DNA of 64,000 nucleotides from Azospirillum canadense (lineage in GTDB: Bacteria > Pseudomonadota > Alphaproteobacteria > Azospirillales > Azospirillaceae): NCBI RefSeq assembly GCF_025961225.1, contig NZ_JAOQNG010000001.1, forward strand, positions 1,277,001-1,341,000. Direction: 5' to 3'. Made by a program: the position numbers and the translations under genes. Below the pieces are notes generated by a model. It was not told where the DNA came from. It worked only from the letters and a program-made list of their open reading frames with translations, and ran no database searches. Positions 8,596 through 17,459 of this stretch are shown one piece after another (the stretch's first letter is position 1; each line of letters opens with the position of its first letter).

Positions 8596-9583
8596 ACGCA
8601 TCCTTCCGCTCGTCGTGGCGTTGACGGTTCTGGTGCTGGTGCCGGCGCTGTTGCAGGCGTCGGGCTCCGGCTACTTGTTCCGCGTGTCGATCACCGCGAT
8701 GATCTTCGCGATCCTGGCGGCCAGCCTGAACTTCATCACCGGCGTCGCCGGCCTGCTGTCGCTCGGTCACGCCGCCTTCTACGGCATCGGCGCCTACGCC
8801 GCGGCGCTGCTGGCGACGCAGCACGGCGTGCCCTTCCTGCTGACCATCCCGCTGGCCGGTGTCGCCGCGGCGATCGGCGGCGTGCTGGTGGCGCTGCCGA
8901 CCATGCGGCTGGTCAGCATCTATTTCGCCGTCGCCACGCTCGGCACGGGGGAGATCATCCACGGCACGCTGCTGAACTGGGTGGACTTCACCCGCGGCCC
9001 CATGGGCATCCCGGCCATCCCATCCTTCAAGGTCTTCGGGCTGGACCTGTCCGGCAACCTCGGCAGCTATCTTGTGGTCGCGGTCGTGATGCTGGCCTCG
9101 CTGTGGGTGCTGCACCGGCTGACCCACTCCTACTACGGCAACGCGCTGCGGGCGCTGCGCGAAGACGACCAGTGCGCCGACAGCATGGGCATCGACGTGG
9201 TGCGGCTGAAGGGCGAGGTCTTCGCCATCGCCTGCTTCTTCGCCGGCGTCGCCGGCGCGCTGTGGGCGCACACCACCGGCTACATCAGCCCGAACGACTT
9301 CCGCTTCGGCGAATCGATCCTGGTGCTGGCGATGATCGTTGTCGGCGGCCTCGGCAGCCTGCCCGGTGCGGTGATCGGCGCCGTCCTGCTGATCGTCCTG
9401 CCGGAGGCGCTGCGCCCGGTCGGCGACGTGCGCATGATCGTGGTCGGCTGCGTGATGTTCTTCTCCATCCTGCTGCTGCCCAAGGGTCTGTTCGGCGAGG
9501 TGTCGGCGCTGAACCTCGTGCGCTCCTCCTTCGGGGGCGGCTGGAAGGCGGGGTCGGCCCGCCAGAGCATTGGATGGCGATGA
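8588..9583 (+). CDS. livM: LIV-type ABC transporter permease LivM
   Basis: A 331-residue integral membrane permease, partner of LivH. It starts with GTG inside the end of livH. Motifs: LAASLNFITGVAGLLSLGHA and AFYGIGAYAAALL in the first half, ALREDDQCADSMGIDV in the coupling loop, and VGGLGSLPGAVIGAVLL near the end. Length and topology (about ten segments) are normal. The livG start lies 14 bases after its stop. Confidence 0.94.
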   Translation: MSKRILPLVVALTVLVLVPALLQASGSGYLFRVSITAMIFAILAASLNFITGVAGLLSLGHAAFYGIGAYAAALLATQHGVPFLLTIPLAGVAAAIGGVLVALPTMRLVSIYFAVATLGTGEIIHGTLLNWVDFTRGPMGIPAIPSFKVFGLDLSGNLGSYLVVAVVMLASLWVLHRLTHSYYGNALRALREDDQCADSMGIDVVRLKGEVFAIACFFAGVAGALWAHTTGYISPNDFRFGESILVLAMIVVGGLGSLPGAVIGAVLLIVLPEALRPVGDVRMIVVGCVMFFSILLLPKGLFGEVSALNLVRSSFGGGWKAGSARQSIGWR

Positions 9584-9596
9584 TGGGCGAGTGGCG

Positions 9597-10376
9597 ATGA
9601 TGGCGGCCCTTCTTGAGATCGAAAACCTGACGCGCCGCTTCGGCGGCCTCCTCGCTGTGGACCGCGTGTCCGGCCATGTGGGGCAGGGCGAGCTGGTCGG
9701 GCTGATCGGCCCGAACGGCGCCGGCAAGACGACCCTGTTCAACCTGATCAGCGGCTTCACCCCGCCCAGCGAGGGCACCGTGCGCTTCGGCGGGGAGACC
9801 ATCTCCGGCCTGAAGCCCTGGCGCGTCGCCCGGCGCGGGCTGGGCCGCACCTTCCAGAACCTGCGCATTTTCCCGAACATGACGGTGTTCGACAACGTGT
9901 CGGTCGGTGCCATCGGCGCCGTCGGGCATTCCCCCTGGCGCTCCCTGTTCCGTGGATCGCGCGGCGAGGCCGACGCCAAGGCGGTCAGCGAGCGGACCTG
10001 GGCGGCGCTGGAGCGCGTCGGCTTGGCCGGGCAGGGGCACGAGTTGGCGGCGAACCTCAGCTACGGCAAGCGCAAGTATCTGGAGATTGCCCGCGCCCTG
10101 GCGCTCGGCCCGCGCCTGCTGATCCTTGACGAGCCCGCCGCCGGCCTGAACGACAGCGAGACGGCCGACCTCGCCGCCTTCATCCGCGGCCTGCACGCGG
10201 AGGGCATGACGGTGCTTCTGGTGGAGCACGACATGACGCTGGTCATGGGCATCTGCCAGCGCGTGATGGTGCTGGCCTCCGGCCGCAAGATCGCCGACGG
10301 CACCCCGGAACACATCCGCCGCGACCCCGCCGTCCTGGAAGCCTATCTTGGCGGCGACGAGGAGGACGCGGCGTGA
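9597..10376 (+). CDS. livG: LIV-type ABC transporter ATPase LivG
   Basis: A 259-residue cytoplasmic ATPase. Walker A is GPNGAGKTTLFNL, the ABC signature is NLSYGKRKYLEIARAL (S-Y-G-K in place of SGGQ, common in LivG), Walker B is LLILDEPAAGLN, and the switch His is in LLVEHDM. The ATG at 9597 was chosen over a TTG at 9570 that overlaps livM; a second ATG follows at 9600. The stop overlaps the livF GTG start by four bases. Confidence 0.93.
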   Translation: MMAALLEIENLTRRFGGLLAVDRVSGHVGQGELVGLIGPNGAGKTTLFNLISGFTPPSEGTVRFGGETISGLKPWRVARRGLGRTFQNLRIFPNMTVFDNVSVGAIGAVGHSPWRSLFRGSRGEADAKAVSERTWAALERVGLAGQGHELAANLSYGKRKYLEIARALALGPRLLILDEPAAGLNDSETADLAAFIRGLHAEGMTVLLVEHDMTLVMGICQRVMVLASGRKIADGTPEHIRRDPAVLEAYLGGDEEDAA

Positions 10377-11092
10377 CCCATCTCCTGGAAATCCGCGACC
10401 TGCGCGTCACCATGGGGCCGCAGCCGATCTTGCAAGGCGTCTCGCTCGACGTGCCGGCCGGCGGGATCGTCACGGTGCTGGGCTCCAACGGAGTCGGCAA
10501 GACGACGCTGATGCGGGCCATCTCCGGCGTGTACAAGGTCGGCGGCGGCGAAATCCGGCTCGATGGCACGCCCATCACCAACCGAACGACCCACGACATC
10601 GTCCGCCTCGGCGTCTGCCAAGCGCCGGAGGGGCGGCAGATCTTTTCCAGCATGACCGTGCTGGAAAACCTGCGCCTCGGCGCCGGCCCGCGCGGCGGGC
10701 GCGAGTACGAGCAGGACCTGGAGCGCATGCTCGGCCTCTTCCCGCGCCTGCGCGAACGCCTGTCGCAGAAGGCCGGCTCGCTGTCCGGTGGCGAGCAGCA
10801 GATGCTCTGCGTCGGCCGCGCCCTGATGGGCCGTCCGCGCCTGCTGCTGATGGATGAGCCGTCGCTGGGGCTGGCGCCCAAGCTGGTGCGGCAGATTTTC
10901 GACCTCGTCGCCACGATTCGCGAGACGGGGACGGCGATCCTGCTGGTCGAGCAGAACGCCAAGGCGGCATTGCGCGTCGCCGACCAGGCCTACGTCATGG
11001 AATCCGGGCGCATCGTGCTGCAGGGACCGGCCACGGAACTGGCCGAGGACCCGCGCATCCGGGCCGCCTATCTCGGGGGACACGTGCATTGA
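10373..11092 (+). CDS. livF: LIV-type ABC transporter ATPase LivF
   Basis: A 239-residue ATPase that pairs with LivG. Walker A GSNGVGKTTLMRAI, signature SLSGGEQQMLCVGRAL, Walker B LLLMDEPSLGLAP and the switch segment LLVEQNAKAAL are all intact. It starts at a GTG overlapping the livG stop (GTGA). Its own stop overlaps the TTG start of the following oxidoreductase, so transport and oxidation genes are translationally linked. Confidence 0.93.
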   Translation: MTHLLEIRDLRVTMGPQPILQGVSLDVPAGGIVTVLGSNGVGKTTLMRAISGVYKVGGGEIRLDGTPITNRTTHDIVRLGVCQAPEGRQIFSSMTVLENLRLGAGPRGGREYEQDLERMLGLFPRLRERLSQKAGSLSGGEQQMLCVGRALMGRPRLLLMDEPSLGLAPKLVRQIFDLVATIRETGTAILLVEQNAKAALRVADQAYVMESGRIVLQGPATELAEDPRIRAAYLGGHVH

Positions 11093-12378
11093 ACGCCACC
11101 ACCACTGACCTTCCGCCGTCCCTGTGGGCGAAGACGGCGCCCCCGGCCCCCGATCTGCCGACCCTGTCCGGCGAGGTGGAGGCCGATGTCGTCATCGTCG
11201 GCGGCGGTTTCACCGGCCTGTCGACCGCCCTGCATCTCGCGGAGGCCGGCGCCTCGGCCGTCGTGCTGGAGGCGGCTGAGCCCGGCTGGGGCGCATCGGG
11301 GCGCAACAACGGGCAGGTCATCCCGACGTTGACCCGTGCCGACCCGGACGACCTCGTCGCTCTGTGGGGGCAGCAGAAGGGCGAGCAGTTCGTGCGCGTG
11401 CTGCGCGATTCCGCCGATCTGCTGTTCGGCCTTGTTGCCAAGCACGGCATCGACTGCGAGGCGGTGCAGAACGGCTGGGTCCAGCCCGCGCACCGCAAGA
11501 GCCGCCTTGCCATGTCCGCCAAGCGCGCGGAGCAATGGGGCCGCCGCGGCGCGCCCGTGGAACTGCTCGACCGCGACCGCTGCGAGGCGATCACCGGCTC
11601 CCCCCATTGGTACGGCGGCTGGCAGAACCGCTCCGGCGGGCGGATCAACCCGCTGGCGCTCGCCCGCGGCATGGCCCGCGCGGCGGTGACGGCCGGCGCC
11701 ACGGTCTACAAGGGCACGCCGGCCACCGGTCTGACCCGGGCCGGCGACCGCTGGCGCGTGACCACTCCGCGCGGCAGCGTGGTGGCGACGCGCGTCGTGC
11801 TGGCGACCAACGCCTACAGCGACGGGCTGTGGCCAAAGCTGGCGCAGACCATCGTGCCGATCCGCTCCTACCAGATGGCGACGCAGCCCCTGTCGGAGAA
11901 CCTGCGGCGGTCGATCCTGCCGGACGGGCACGCACTGTCCGACACCCAGGGCGACCTGTATTTCTTCCGCCAGGACGCGCAGGGGCGTCTGGTGACCGGC
12001 GGCGCGCTGGTCTTCGACGTGGATTCGGAACGGCGCCTGAAGGCCCGCATCTCGGAGCGCCTGCAACGCGTCTTCCCGCAGATCGGGCCGGTGACCTTCG
12101 ACCATGTCTGGTGGGGATACATCGGCATGACGCCGGAACGCCTGCCGCGCCTGCACGAGCTGGCGCCGGGCGTCGTCACCTGGATCGGCTGCCAGGGCCG
12201 CGCCGTGGCGCTCGGCACCGCCATGGGCAAGGAGCTGGCGCAGTACGGCCTGGGCCGCCCGGCCGACGAGCTTCCCATTCCGCTATCGCCGCTGCGCCCG
12301 CTGCCGTTCCACGCCGCCGTCCGGACCCTTGCCCGCGGCATGCTGCTGCTCTATCGCTGGCGGGACATCAACGACTGA
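11089..12378 (+). CDS. FAD-dependent amine/amino-acid oxidoreductase (DAO family)
   Basis: A 429-residue flavoprotein of the D-amino-acid-oxidase fold, closest in layout to gamma-glutamylputrescine oxidase (PuuB) types. The dinucleotide-binding motif is VVIVGGGFTGLSTALHLAEAG (from residue 34 on), then GWGASGRNNGQVIP, which places the flavin, and WWGYIGMTPERLPRLHEL followed by GCQGRAVALGTAMGK at the C-terminal FAD lobe. It starts with TTG in an ATTGA overlap with livF. Position in the transporter operon suggests it oxidises the imported compound. The exact substrate cannot be read from the sequence. Confidence 0.85.
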   Translation: MNATTTDLPPSLWAKTAPPAPDLPTLSGEVEADVVIVGGGFTGLSTALHLAEAGASAVVLEAAEPGWGASGRNNGQVIPTLTRADPDDLVALWGQQKGEQFVRVLRDSADLLFGLVAKHGIDCEAVQNGWVQPAHRKSRLAMSAKRAEQWGRRGAPVELLDRDRCEAITGSPHWYGGWQNRSGGRINPLALARGMARAAVTAGATVYKGTPATGLTRAGDRWRVTTPRGSVVATRVVLATNAYSDGLWPKLAQTIVPIRSYQMATQPLSENLRRSILPDGHALSDTQGDLYFFRQDAQGRLVTGGALVFDVDSERRLKARISERLQRVFPQIGPVTFDHVWWGYIGMTPERLPRLHELAPGVVTWIGCQGRAVALGTAMGKELAQYGLGRPADELPIPLSPLRPLPFHAAVRTLARGMLLLYRWRDIND

Positions 12379-12405
12379 GTGCCGGAACGGGAAGGGACAC
12401 GAACC

Positions 12406-13278
12406 ATGGGCGCACACGGCATCAACGGCATCGACCATCTCGTTGTCGCGGTCCGCGACCTGGACAAGGCGCGCGACGCCTACCAGCGCATGGGCTTCAC
12501 CGTCACGCCGCGCGGCCGGCACACGGAACTGAAGTCGATCAACCACACCATCATGTTCGGCGCCGATGACTACGTCGAACTGCTGGCGGTGGAGGAGCCG
12601 CACCCCGTCACCGCCTATTACAGCGAAGTCCTGAAGACGCGCGAGGGCGTCGCCGCCCTGGCGCTGAAGACCGACGACGCGCGCGCCGCCCAGCGCCTGC
12701 TGGCCGAAGCCGGCTACCCGGCGTCGGAGGCCGTGGACTTCGGCCGTCCGGTCGAACTGCCAGAAGGGACGCGCGACGCTCGCTTCACCATCACGCAGAT
12801 CGACATCGCCAAGCAGACCGGAGGCCGGGTCTTCCTGTGCCAGCACCACACCCGCGATGTGGTGTGGCGGCCGGAATACGTGCAGCACGACAACACGGCC
12901 ACCGGCCTCGCCGCGCTGGTCGTGGCGGCCGACGATCCGGACGCCGTGGCGGCCGGCTACGCCCGCCTGTTCGGCACGGCGGTGGAGGAGCAGGGGCCGG
13001 TCCGCCTCGTCCCCACCGGCGACACGCCCATCGTCGTGGCGACGCCCGCGGCGCTGCATTGGGGCTGGACCAGCGATCCCGCGCTGGCCGCGCCGACGCC
13101 GTTCCTGGCCGGCTTCGTGGTCCGCGTCGCCGACCTCGACCGTGCGCAGCAGGCCTTGCAGAAGAGCAAGTTCCCGACGGTCGTCGGCAACGGCGTGCTG
13201 CGCGTGTCCTCCGCCAGCGCCGGCGGCGCCCTGCTGGCCTTCGCCAAGGATTTCGACCTCCGCGCCCTGATTCCCTGA
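12406..13278 (+). CDS. VOC-family protein (glyoxalase-like domain)
   Basis: A 290-residue protein with two vicinal-oxygen-chelate modules. The first starts at GINGIDHLVVAVRDLDKA, with a candidate metal His, and continues with THELKSINHTIMFGADDYVEL-like strands (the sequence reads TELKSINHTIMFG). The second module begins near GLAALVVAADDPDAV. This matches the Glyoxalase_3-type (PF13468) layout. ATG 12406 has GGGAAGGGAC upstream; a GTG at 12379 is possible. It follows the oxidoreductase by 27 bases and closes the transporter operon. The reaction is unknown; it may handle the product of the oxidase. Confidence 0.78.
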   Translation: MGAHGINGIDHLVVAVRDLDKARDAYQRMGFTVTPRGRHTELKSINHTIMFGADDYVELLAVEEPHPVTAYYSEVLKTREGVAALALKTDDARAAQRLLAEAGYPASEAVDFGRPVELPEGTRDARFTITQIDIAKQTGGRVFLCQHHTRDVVWRPEYVQHDNTATGLAALVVAADDPDAVAAGYARLFGTAVEEQGPVRLVPTGDTPIVVATPAALHWGWTSDPALAAPTPFLAGFVVRVADLDRAQQALQKSKFPTVVGNGVLRVSSASAGGALLAFAKDFDLRALIP

Positions 13279-13390
13279 TGCCCGCGACTTATACGGAGAT
13301 CCTATCACTGACCCGCGTCTGATCTATTGGACAGGGGGCTTCGACACGCGCACTCTTGCGCTGCGGTGCAGCGCTGGTGAGAGAACGATC

Positions 13391-14638
13391 GTGGCGGACG
13401 GCGGATTCGGCGGGCAGGGCATCACTGCGGGACCGGTGGCGGCAATGCCGGACGGTCTCGTTGCGGGAAGCCCGGCCTACCGGCGGGTGAGCGCGGTTCT
13501 GTTCGTGGCCGGCCTGTCCACCTTTGCGTCGCTCTACTGCGTGCAGCCGCTGATGCCGGACTTCACGCGCGTCTTCGGTGTCACGCCGGCGGAGTCCAGC
13601 CTCGCGCTTTCGCTGTCCACCGGCGTTCTGGCCGTGGCGATGCTGGTCGCCGGCATGATCTCCGACCGGTTCGGGCGCAAGCCGATCATGGCGGTGTCGC
13701 TGCTTGTGTCCGGCACGCTGGGCATCCTCGGCGCGCTGGCGCCGGACTGGGGCTGGCTGCTGGCCCTGCGCGCGCTGGAAGGGTTGGCGCTGAGCGGCCT
13801 TCCCGCCGTCGCCATGGCCTACGTGTCGGAGGAGGTGGAGCCCCGCTCCGCCGGGCTCGCCATGGGCCTCTACATCGGAGGCACGGCGGTCGGCGGCATG
13901 TCGGGCCGCGCTGTGACCGCGCTGGTCGCCGACCTCGTGAACTGGCGCGCGGCACTCGGGGTGGTCGGGGCGATCGGAATCCTGGGGGCGTTGGCGGTCT
14001 GGCTGTGGCTCCCGGCCTCCCAGCGCTTCGTGCGCAGTTCCATGAGCGTGCGCGACATGGCCGCGGCGTGGCGCCGCCACCTCGGCGGTGACGGAAGCAA
14101 GGGTGGCTTGCGGGCGCTGTTCGCCATGGGCTTCGTCGCCATGGGTTCCTTCGTCACGGTGTTCAACTACGTCGGCTTCCGGCTGGTCGCCCCGCCGTTC
14201 GACCTGCGCCCGGCGCTGGTCGGCGCGGTCTTCCTGGTCTACCTGCTGGGCGCGGTCAGTTCGCCGGTCTTCGGCACCCTTTCCGGGCGGCTGGGGCATG
14301 GCCGGGTGCTCGCCGCGGCCACGGCGCTGATGGCGGCCGGCCTCGCCCTGATGAGCCCGGACAGCCTGTGGGCGGTGACGCCGGGCATCGCGCTGTTCAC
14401 CATCGCCTTCTTCGGCATGCATTCCACCACTTCGGCCTGGATCGGGCAGCGCGCGACGACCAACCGGGGCCAGGCTTCGGCCATCTACCTGTTCTGCTAC
14501 TACATGGGCTCCACCATCGCCGGCACGCTGGGCGGCGTTTTCTGGCACGGCTTCGGCTGGCCGGGGGTGGCCGGCTTCGTCGGCGCCATCGTGGCGGCCG
14601 GGCTGGCGCTGTCCCTCGCCCTGGCGCGCCGGGGCTGA
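13391..14638 (+). CDS. MFS transporter (YnfM/AraJ-like exporter)
   Basis: A 12-segment major facilitator of 415 residues from GTG 13391; an in-frame ATG at 13445 would give 397 and may be the true start, since the first membrane segment begins after it. Motif A is MISDRFGRKPIMAVS between segments 2 and 3. LYCVQPLMPDFTRVFGVTP and the late ASAIYLFCYYMGSTIAG are typical of the YnfM-type drug/metabolite exporters. It stands alone, with 112 bases upstream and no obvious partner gene. Confidence 0.88.
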   Translation: MADGGFGGQGITAGPVAAMPDGLVAGSPAYRRVSAVLFVAGLSTFASLYCVQPLMPDFTRVFGVTPAESSLALSLSTGVLAVAMLVAGMISDRFGRKPIMAVSLLVSGTLGILGALAPDWGWLLALRALEGLALSGLPAVAMAYVSEEVEPRSAGLAMGLYIGGTAVGGMSGRAVTALVADLVNWRAALGVVGAIGILGALAVWLWLPASQRFVRSSMSVRDMAAAWRRHLGGDGSKGGLRALFAMGFVAMGSFVTVFNYVGFRLVAPPFDLRPALVGAVFLVYLLGAVSSPVFGTLSGRLGHGRVLAAATALMAAGLALMSPDSLWAVTPGIALFTIAFFGMHSTTSAWIGQRATTNRGQASAIYLFCYYMGSTIAGTLGGVFWHGFGWPGVAGFVGAIVAAGLALSLALARRG

Positions 14639-14749
14639 CACGGCACCGGTGCCTGCGTCGCTTGACCGCAGCGACCGCGCAGGCGGTTGTGCCCCGGCCG
14701 CAACGGTTCCATTCTAACCATCCAAGGGAGAGGAGCGACGGAGGGGACC

Positions 14750-15301
14750 ATGGCCTGGCTGACCGTCTACCCCGACAACGACCCGACCGTGGTGGAACTG
14801 TCGAGCACCGACAGGATGGTGGTGTCCGGGCACCTCGCGATGGCCGGTTTGCTGTTCGAACGGTGGAACGCGGAGAAGGACATCGCCGACACCGCGGACC
14901 ACGCGGCGGTGCTGGCCGCCTACGCCGGCCCGGTGGGCGCCCTGCAGCGGGCCCGCGGCTTCCGGTCGGCGGATGTCGTCCGCGTGCCGCGGGGCATGTC
15001 CGAGGCCGGCGCGTTGCGCGCCCGATTCCTGTCCGAACACACCCACGACGAGGACGAGGCGCGCTTCTTCGTGGAGGGAACCGGCGCCTTCTACCTGCAC
15101 GTCGGCGACCGTGTCCTTCGCGTCGTCTGCGAGCGGGGCGATCTGCTGAGCGTCCCCGCCGGGACCAAGCACTGGTTCGACATGGGGCCGGACCCATACT
15201 TCACCGCGATTCGCTTCTTCACGCGCCCGGACGGCTGGGTCGCCACCCCCACCGGCGACGTCATCGCCGACCGCTTTCCCCGCTACGACGGACCCCGGTA
15301 A
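14750..15301 (+). CDS. mtnD: acireductone dioxygenase (ARD/cupin)
   Basis: A 183-residue cupin that cleaves acireductone in the methionine salvage pathway; the metal (Fe or Ni) decides the product. Ligands expected for the family are in place: His97, His99 and Glu103 in SEHTHDEDEARFFVEG, and His141 in PAGTKHWFDMG. The start has AGGGAGAGGAGCGACGG upstream. No other mtn gene is in the window, so it is either isolated from the rest of the pathway or serves another cupin reaction. Confidence 0.85.
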   Translation: MAWLTVYPDNDPTVVELSSTDRMVVSGHLAMAGLLFERWNAEKDIADTADHAAVLAAYAGPVGALQRARGFRSADVVRVPRGMSEAGALRARFLSEHTHDEDEARFFVEGTGAFYLHVGDRVLRVVCERGDLLSVPAGTKHWFDMGPDPYFTAIRFFTRPDGWVATPTGDVIADRFPRYDGPR

Positions 15302-15370
15302 GGGGATTCGGGGTCTATGACGTTCGGATGGGTCCGATCGTCGCAGCCCGTTGCGGCCTCTGCCCTTCGG

Positions 15371-15384
15371 CTGATACAAATCAA
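15371..15384 (+). promoter_or_regulatory. FNR/FixK-type box upstream of the hemerythrin gene
   Basis: CTGATACAAATCAA matches the FNR/FixK consensus TTGAT-N4-ATCAA at nine of ten fixed positions. It lies 77 bases before the ATG at 15462, a normal distance for a site centred near -41 of a promoter. It suggests control by oxygen or NO through a Crp/Fnr regulator; two such regulators are encoded at 28043 and 29455, but the pairing is not shown. Confidence 0.55.
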
Positions 15385-15461
15385 TCCGACAGCAACTTGC
15401 GGTGGGCGATCCGCCAACGGGAACGCCACCAAGGGGAAAGCCACTGGCACGCGGGGGCTCC

Positions 15462-16283
15462 ATGACCACGGACGGCCACACCGTTCCGCGCACGGGCAAC
15501 GGCTTCATCGACGTGACCCACGCCGCCCTGATGGACCGCGTGGGGACGATCCGCCGCGCCTGCGCCAAGGGGGTTCCGCGCCACGTTGTCGTTCCCCACT
15601 TCGACGCCTTCGTGGACGAGATGCACGCCCATTTCGACCATGAGGAGGTCATCATCCGCGCCGCCGGCTTCCACCGGTGGGAGGAGCACGCGAACCAGCA
15701 CGCCATGCTGGAACAGCAGCTCGTCCGGCTGGTCGACTATGTGCGGGAATGCGACGTCACCGGCGATTTCCTGTGCACGGTCGCCGGCACGCTGGACGCC
15801 GCACTCTGCCGGCACGAGATCCGCCACGATGGCGAATACGCGGCACTGGTGCGCTCCGCCTCCGCGGCACCGGATGGGCCGGATCTGATCCGCTGGGACT
15901 CCCGCTATGAACTCGGCATCGCGCCGCTCGACGCCCAACACCGCCAGCTGGCCGACTGCCTGAACGAGCTTCACCGCGCCAGCCTGGGCCACGCGCCGGA
16001 GGCCGACGTCGCCGCGCTGCTGGAGCAGATGCACGACCACGCCCAGGCCCATTTCGCGATGGAGGAGGGGGTGCTGCGCTCCGTCGCGCCCAGCCGCTTC
16101 GTGGCTCACCGGGCGCACCACCAAGCCCTGAACGCCCAGTTTGCCCGCGTCCGGCAGGCGGTCGAATCGGGGGGCCTGGACGCCGGCGTGGCCGCCCGCG
16201 ACTTCTTGCGCTTCTGGCTGACGGACCACCTGCTGGGCTCCGACCGCGTGGCTTTCGCCGGCGGGACCGTCACCCGGCAATAA
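15462..16283 (+). CDS. tandem hemerythrin-domain protein
   Basis: A 273-residue protein with two hemerythrin four-helix bundles. The C-terminal one (about 145-262) is canonical for a di-iron O2-binding site: LDAQHRQL (His160), HAQAHFAMEE (His197, Glu201), VAHRAHHQAL, and WLTDHLLGSD (His256, Asp261). The N-terminal one (about 14-125) keeps HAHFDHEE and HEIRHDGE but is less regular. The family carries or senses O2 or NO. ATG 15462 follows GCGGGGG; a GTG at 15402 is a poorer choice. An FNR-type box upstream fits oxygen- or NO-dependent expression. Confidence 0.85.
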   Translation: MTTDGHTVPRTGNGFIDVTHAALMDRVGTIRRACAKGVPRHVVVPHFDAFVDEMHAHFDHEEVIIRAAGFHRWEEHANQHAMLEQQLVRLVDYVRECDVTGDFLCTVAGTLDAALCRHEIRHDGEYAALVRSASAAPDGPDLIRWDSRYELGIAPLDAQHRQLADCLNELHRASLGHAPEADVAALLEQMHDHAQAHFAMEEGVLRSVAPSRFVAHRAHHQALNAQFARVRQAVESGGLDAGVAARDFLRFWLTDHLLGSDRVAFAGGTVTRQ

Positions 16284-16363
16284 TTTGCCGGTTTCCGGCC
16301 GGGCTGGGCGCGCTACCTTTCGGTTCCACCGCCCCGTGGAACCGCCCTCCCCATGGAACCGCC

Positions 16364-17284
16364 ATGATCATTCGCCAGCGGCCGTCGGCCTTCGCGCTGT
16401 TCTTCGTGGTGCGGGGCTCCATCGTGCCGCGCATCAAGTGGCAGGTGGCATCGACCATCGCCGTCGCGATCCTGGTGACGCTCGCCCACGGGACTCTGTT
16501 CGACCGCAAGATCACGCTGACGCCGATCCCCTTCAGCCTGATCGGCCTGGCGCTGGCCATCTTCCTGGGCTTCCGCAACACCGCCAGCTACGACCGCTGG
16601 TGGGAAGGGCGCAAGCTGTGGGGCGACCTGGTCATCCGCGCCCGCACCGTCGCCCGGCTGGTCACCCAGCACGCCCGTCCGGAGCCCGACGATGAAGACC
16701 GGACCCGAATCATGGTGCGCCGGCTGATCGCCTTCGCCTACGCGCTGAAGCACCACCTGCGCGGCACCGCCGACGACCAGAGCCGCGCCTACCTGACCGA
16801 CCCCGATGCGCAGGTCCTGGCCGGGTCGGCCAACGCGCCCGACCAGCTGCTGCGCCTGATGAGCGCCGACCTCGCGGTGCTCGCGTCCCGGGGCCGGCTG
16901 GACCCCATGCTGGTCGCGCAGGTGGAGGACAACCTGACGGCGCTGGCCGGCGTCCAGGCGGGGAGTGAGCGAATCCGGCACACGCCGCTGCCCTTCTCCT
17001 ACGCGCTGCTTCTGCACCGCACGGCCTATCTCTACTGCTTCGCCTTGCCCTTCGGGCTGGTCGACACAACCGGCTTCATGACGCCCTTTGTGGTCGGGCT
17101 GGTGTCCTACACCTTCTTCGGTCTGGACGCGATCGGCGACGAGATCGAGGAGCCGTTCGGCCTCCTGCCCAACGACCTGCCGCTGGACGCCATCTGCCGC
17201 CGGATCGAGATCGACCTGTTGCAGGCGCTGGGCGAGACGACCTTGCCCAAGCCGTTGCAGCCCGTGGATTATTGCCTGATGTAA
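16364..17284 (+). CDS. bestrophin-family membrane channel (YneE-like)
   Basis: A 306-residue bacterial bestrophin. Members form pentameric ion channels in the inner membrane. The hallmark is FLGFRNTASYDRWWEGRKLW just after the second membrane segment, followed by GDLVIRARTVARLV. Two more hydrophobic segments surround YALLLHRTAYLYCFALPFG, and GLDAIGDEIEEPFGLLPND is the conserved C-terminal acidic motif. ATG 16364 is the first plausible start. It is monocistronic, with the 450-base ornithine decarboxylase leader region downstream. Confidence 0.9.
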   Translation: MIIRQRPSAFALFFVVRGSIVPRIKWQVASTIAVAILVTLAHGTLFDRKITLTPIPFSLIGLALAIFLGFRNTASYDRWWEGRKLWGDLVIRARTVARLVTQHARPEPDDEDRTRIMVRRLIAFAYALKHHLRGTADDQSRAYLTDPDAQVLAGSANAPDQLLRLMSADLAVLASRGRLDPMLVAQVEDNLTALAGVQAGSERIRHTPLPFSYALLLHRTAYLYCFALPFGLVDTTGFMTPFVVGLVSYTFFGLDAIGDEIEEPFGLLPNDLPLDAICRRIEIDLLQALGETTLPKPLQPVDYCLM

Positions 17285-17459
17285 ACGAAAACCGGCGGGG
17301 CAGGGCGCCATGCGGAACGCTCGCCTCCGGGTTGCCCCTGGTTGTGGTGGCCGCCATAAAAAAATCACTTGAATTGCGGGTCGAAAAGCGTAATTCATCG
17401 CTCACGACGCACTCGCACGTGCCAATGGCCCACTGTGGTTATGCAACGACGTACCGCGT

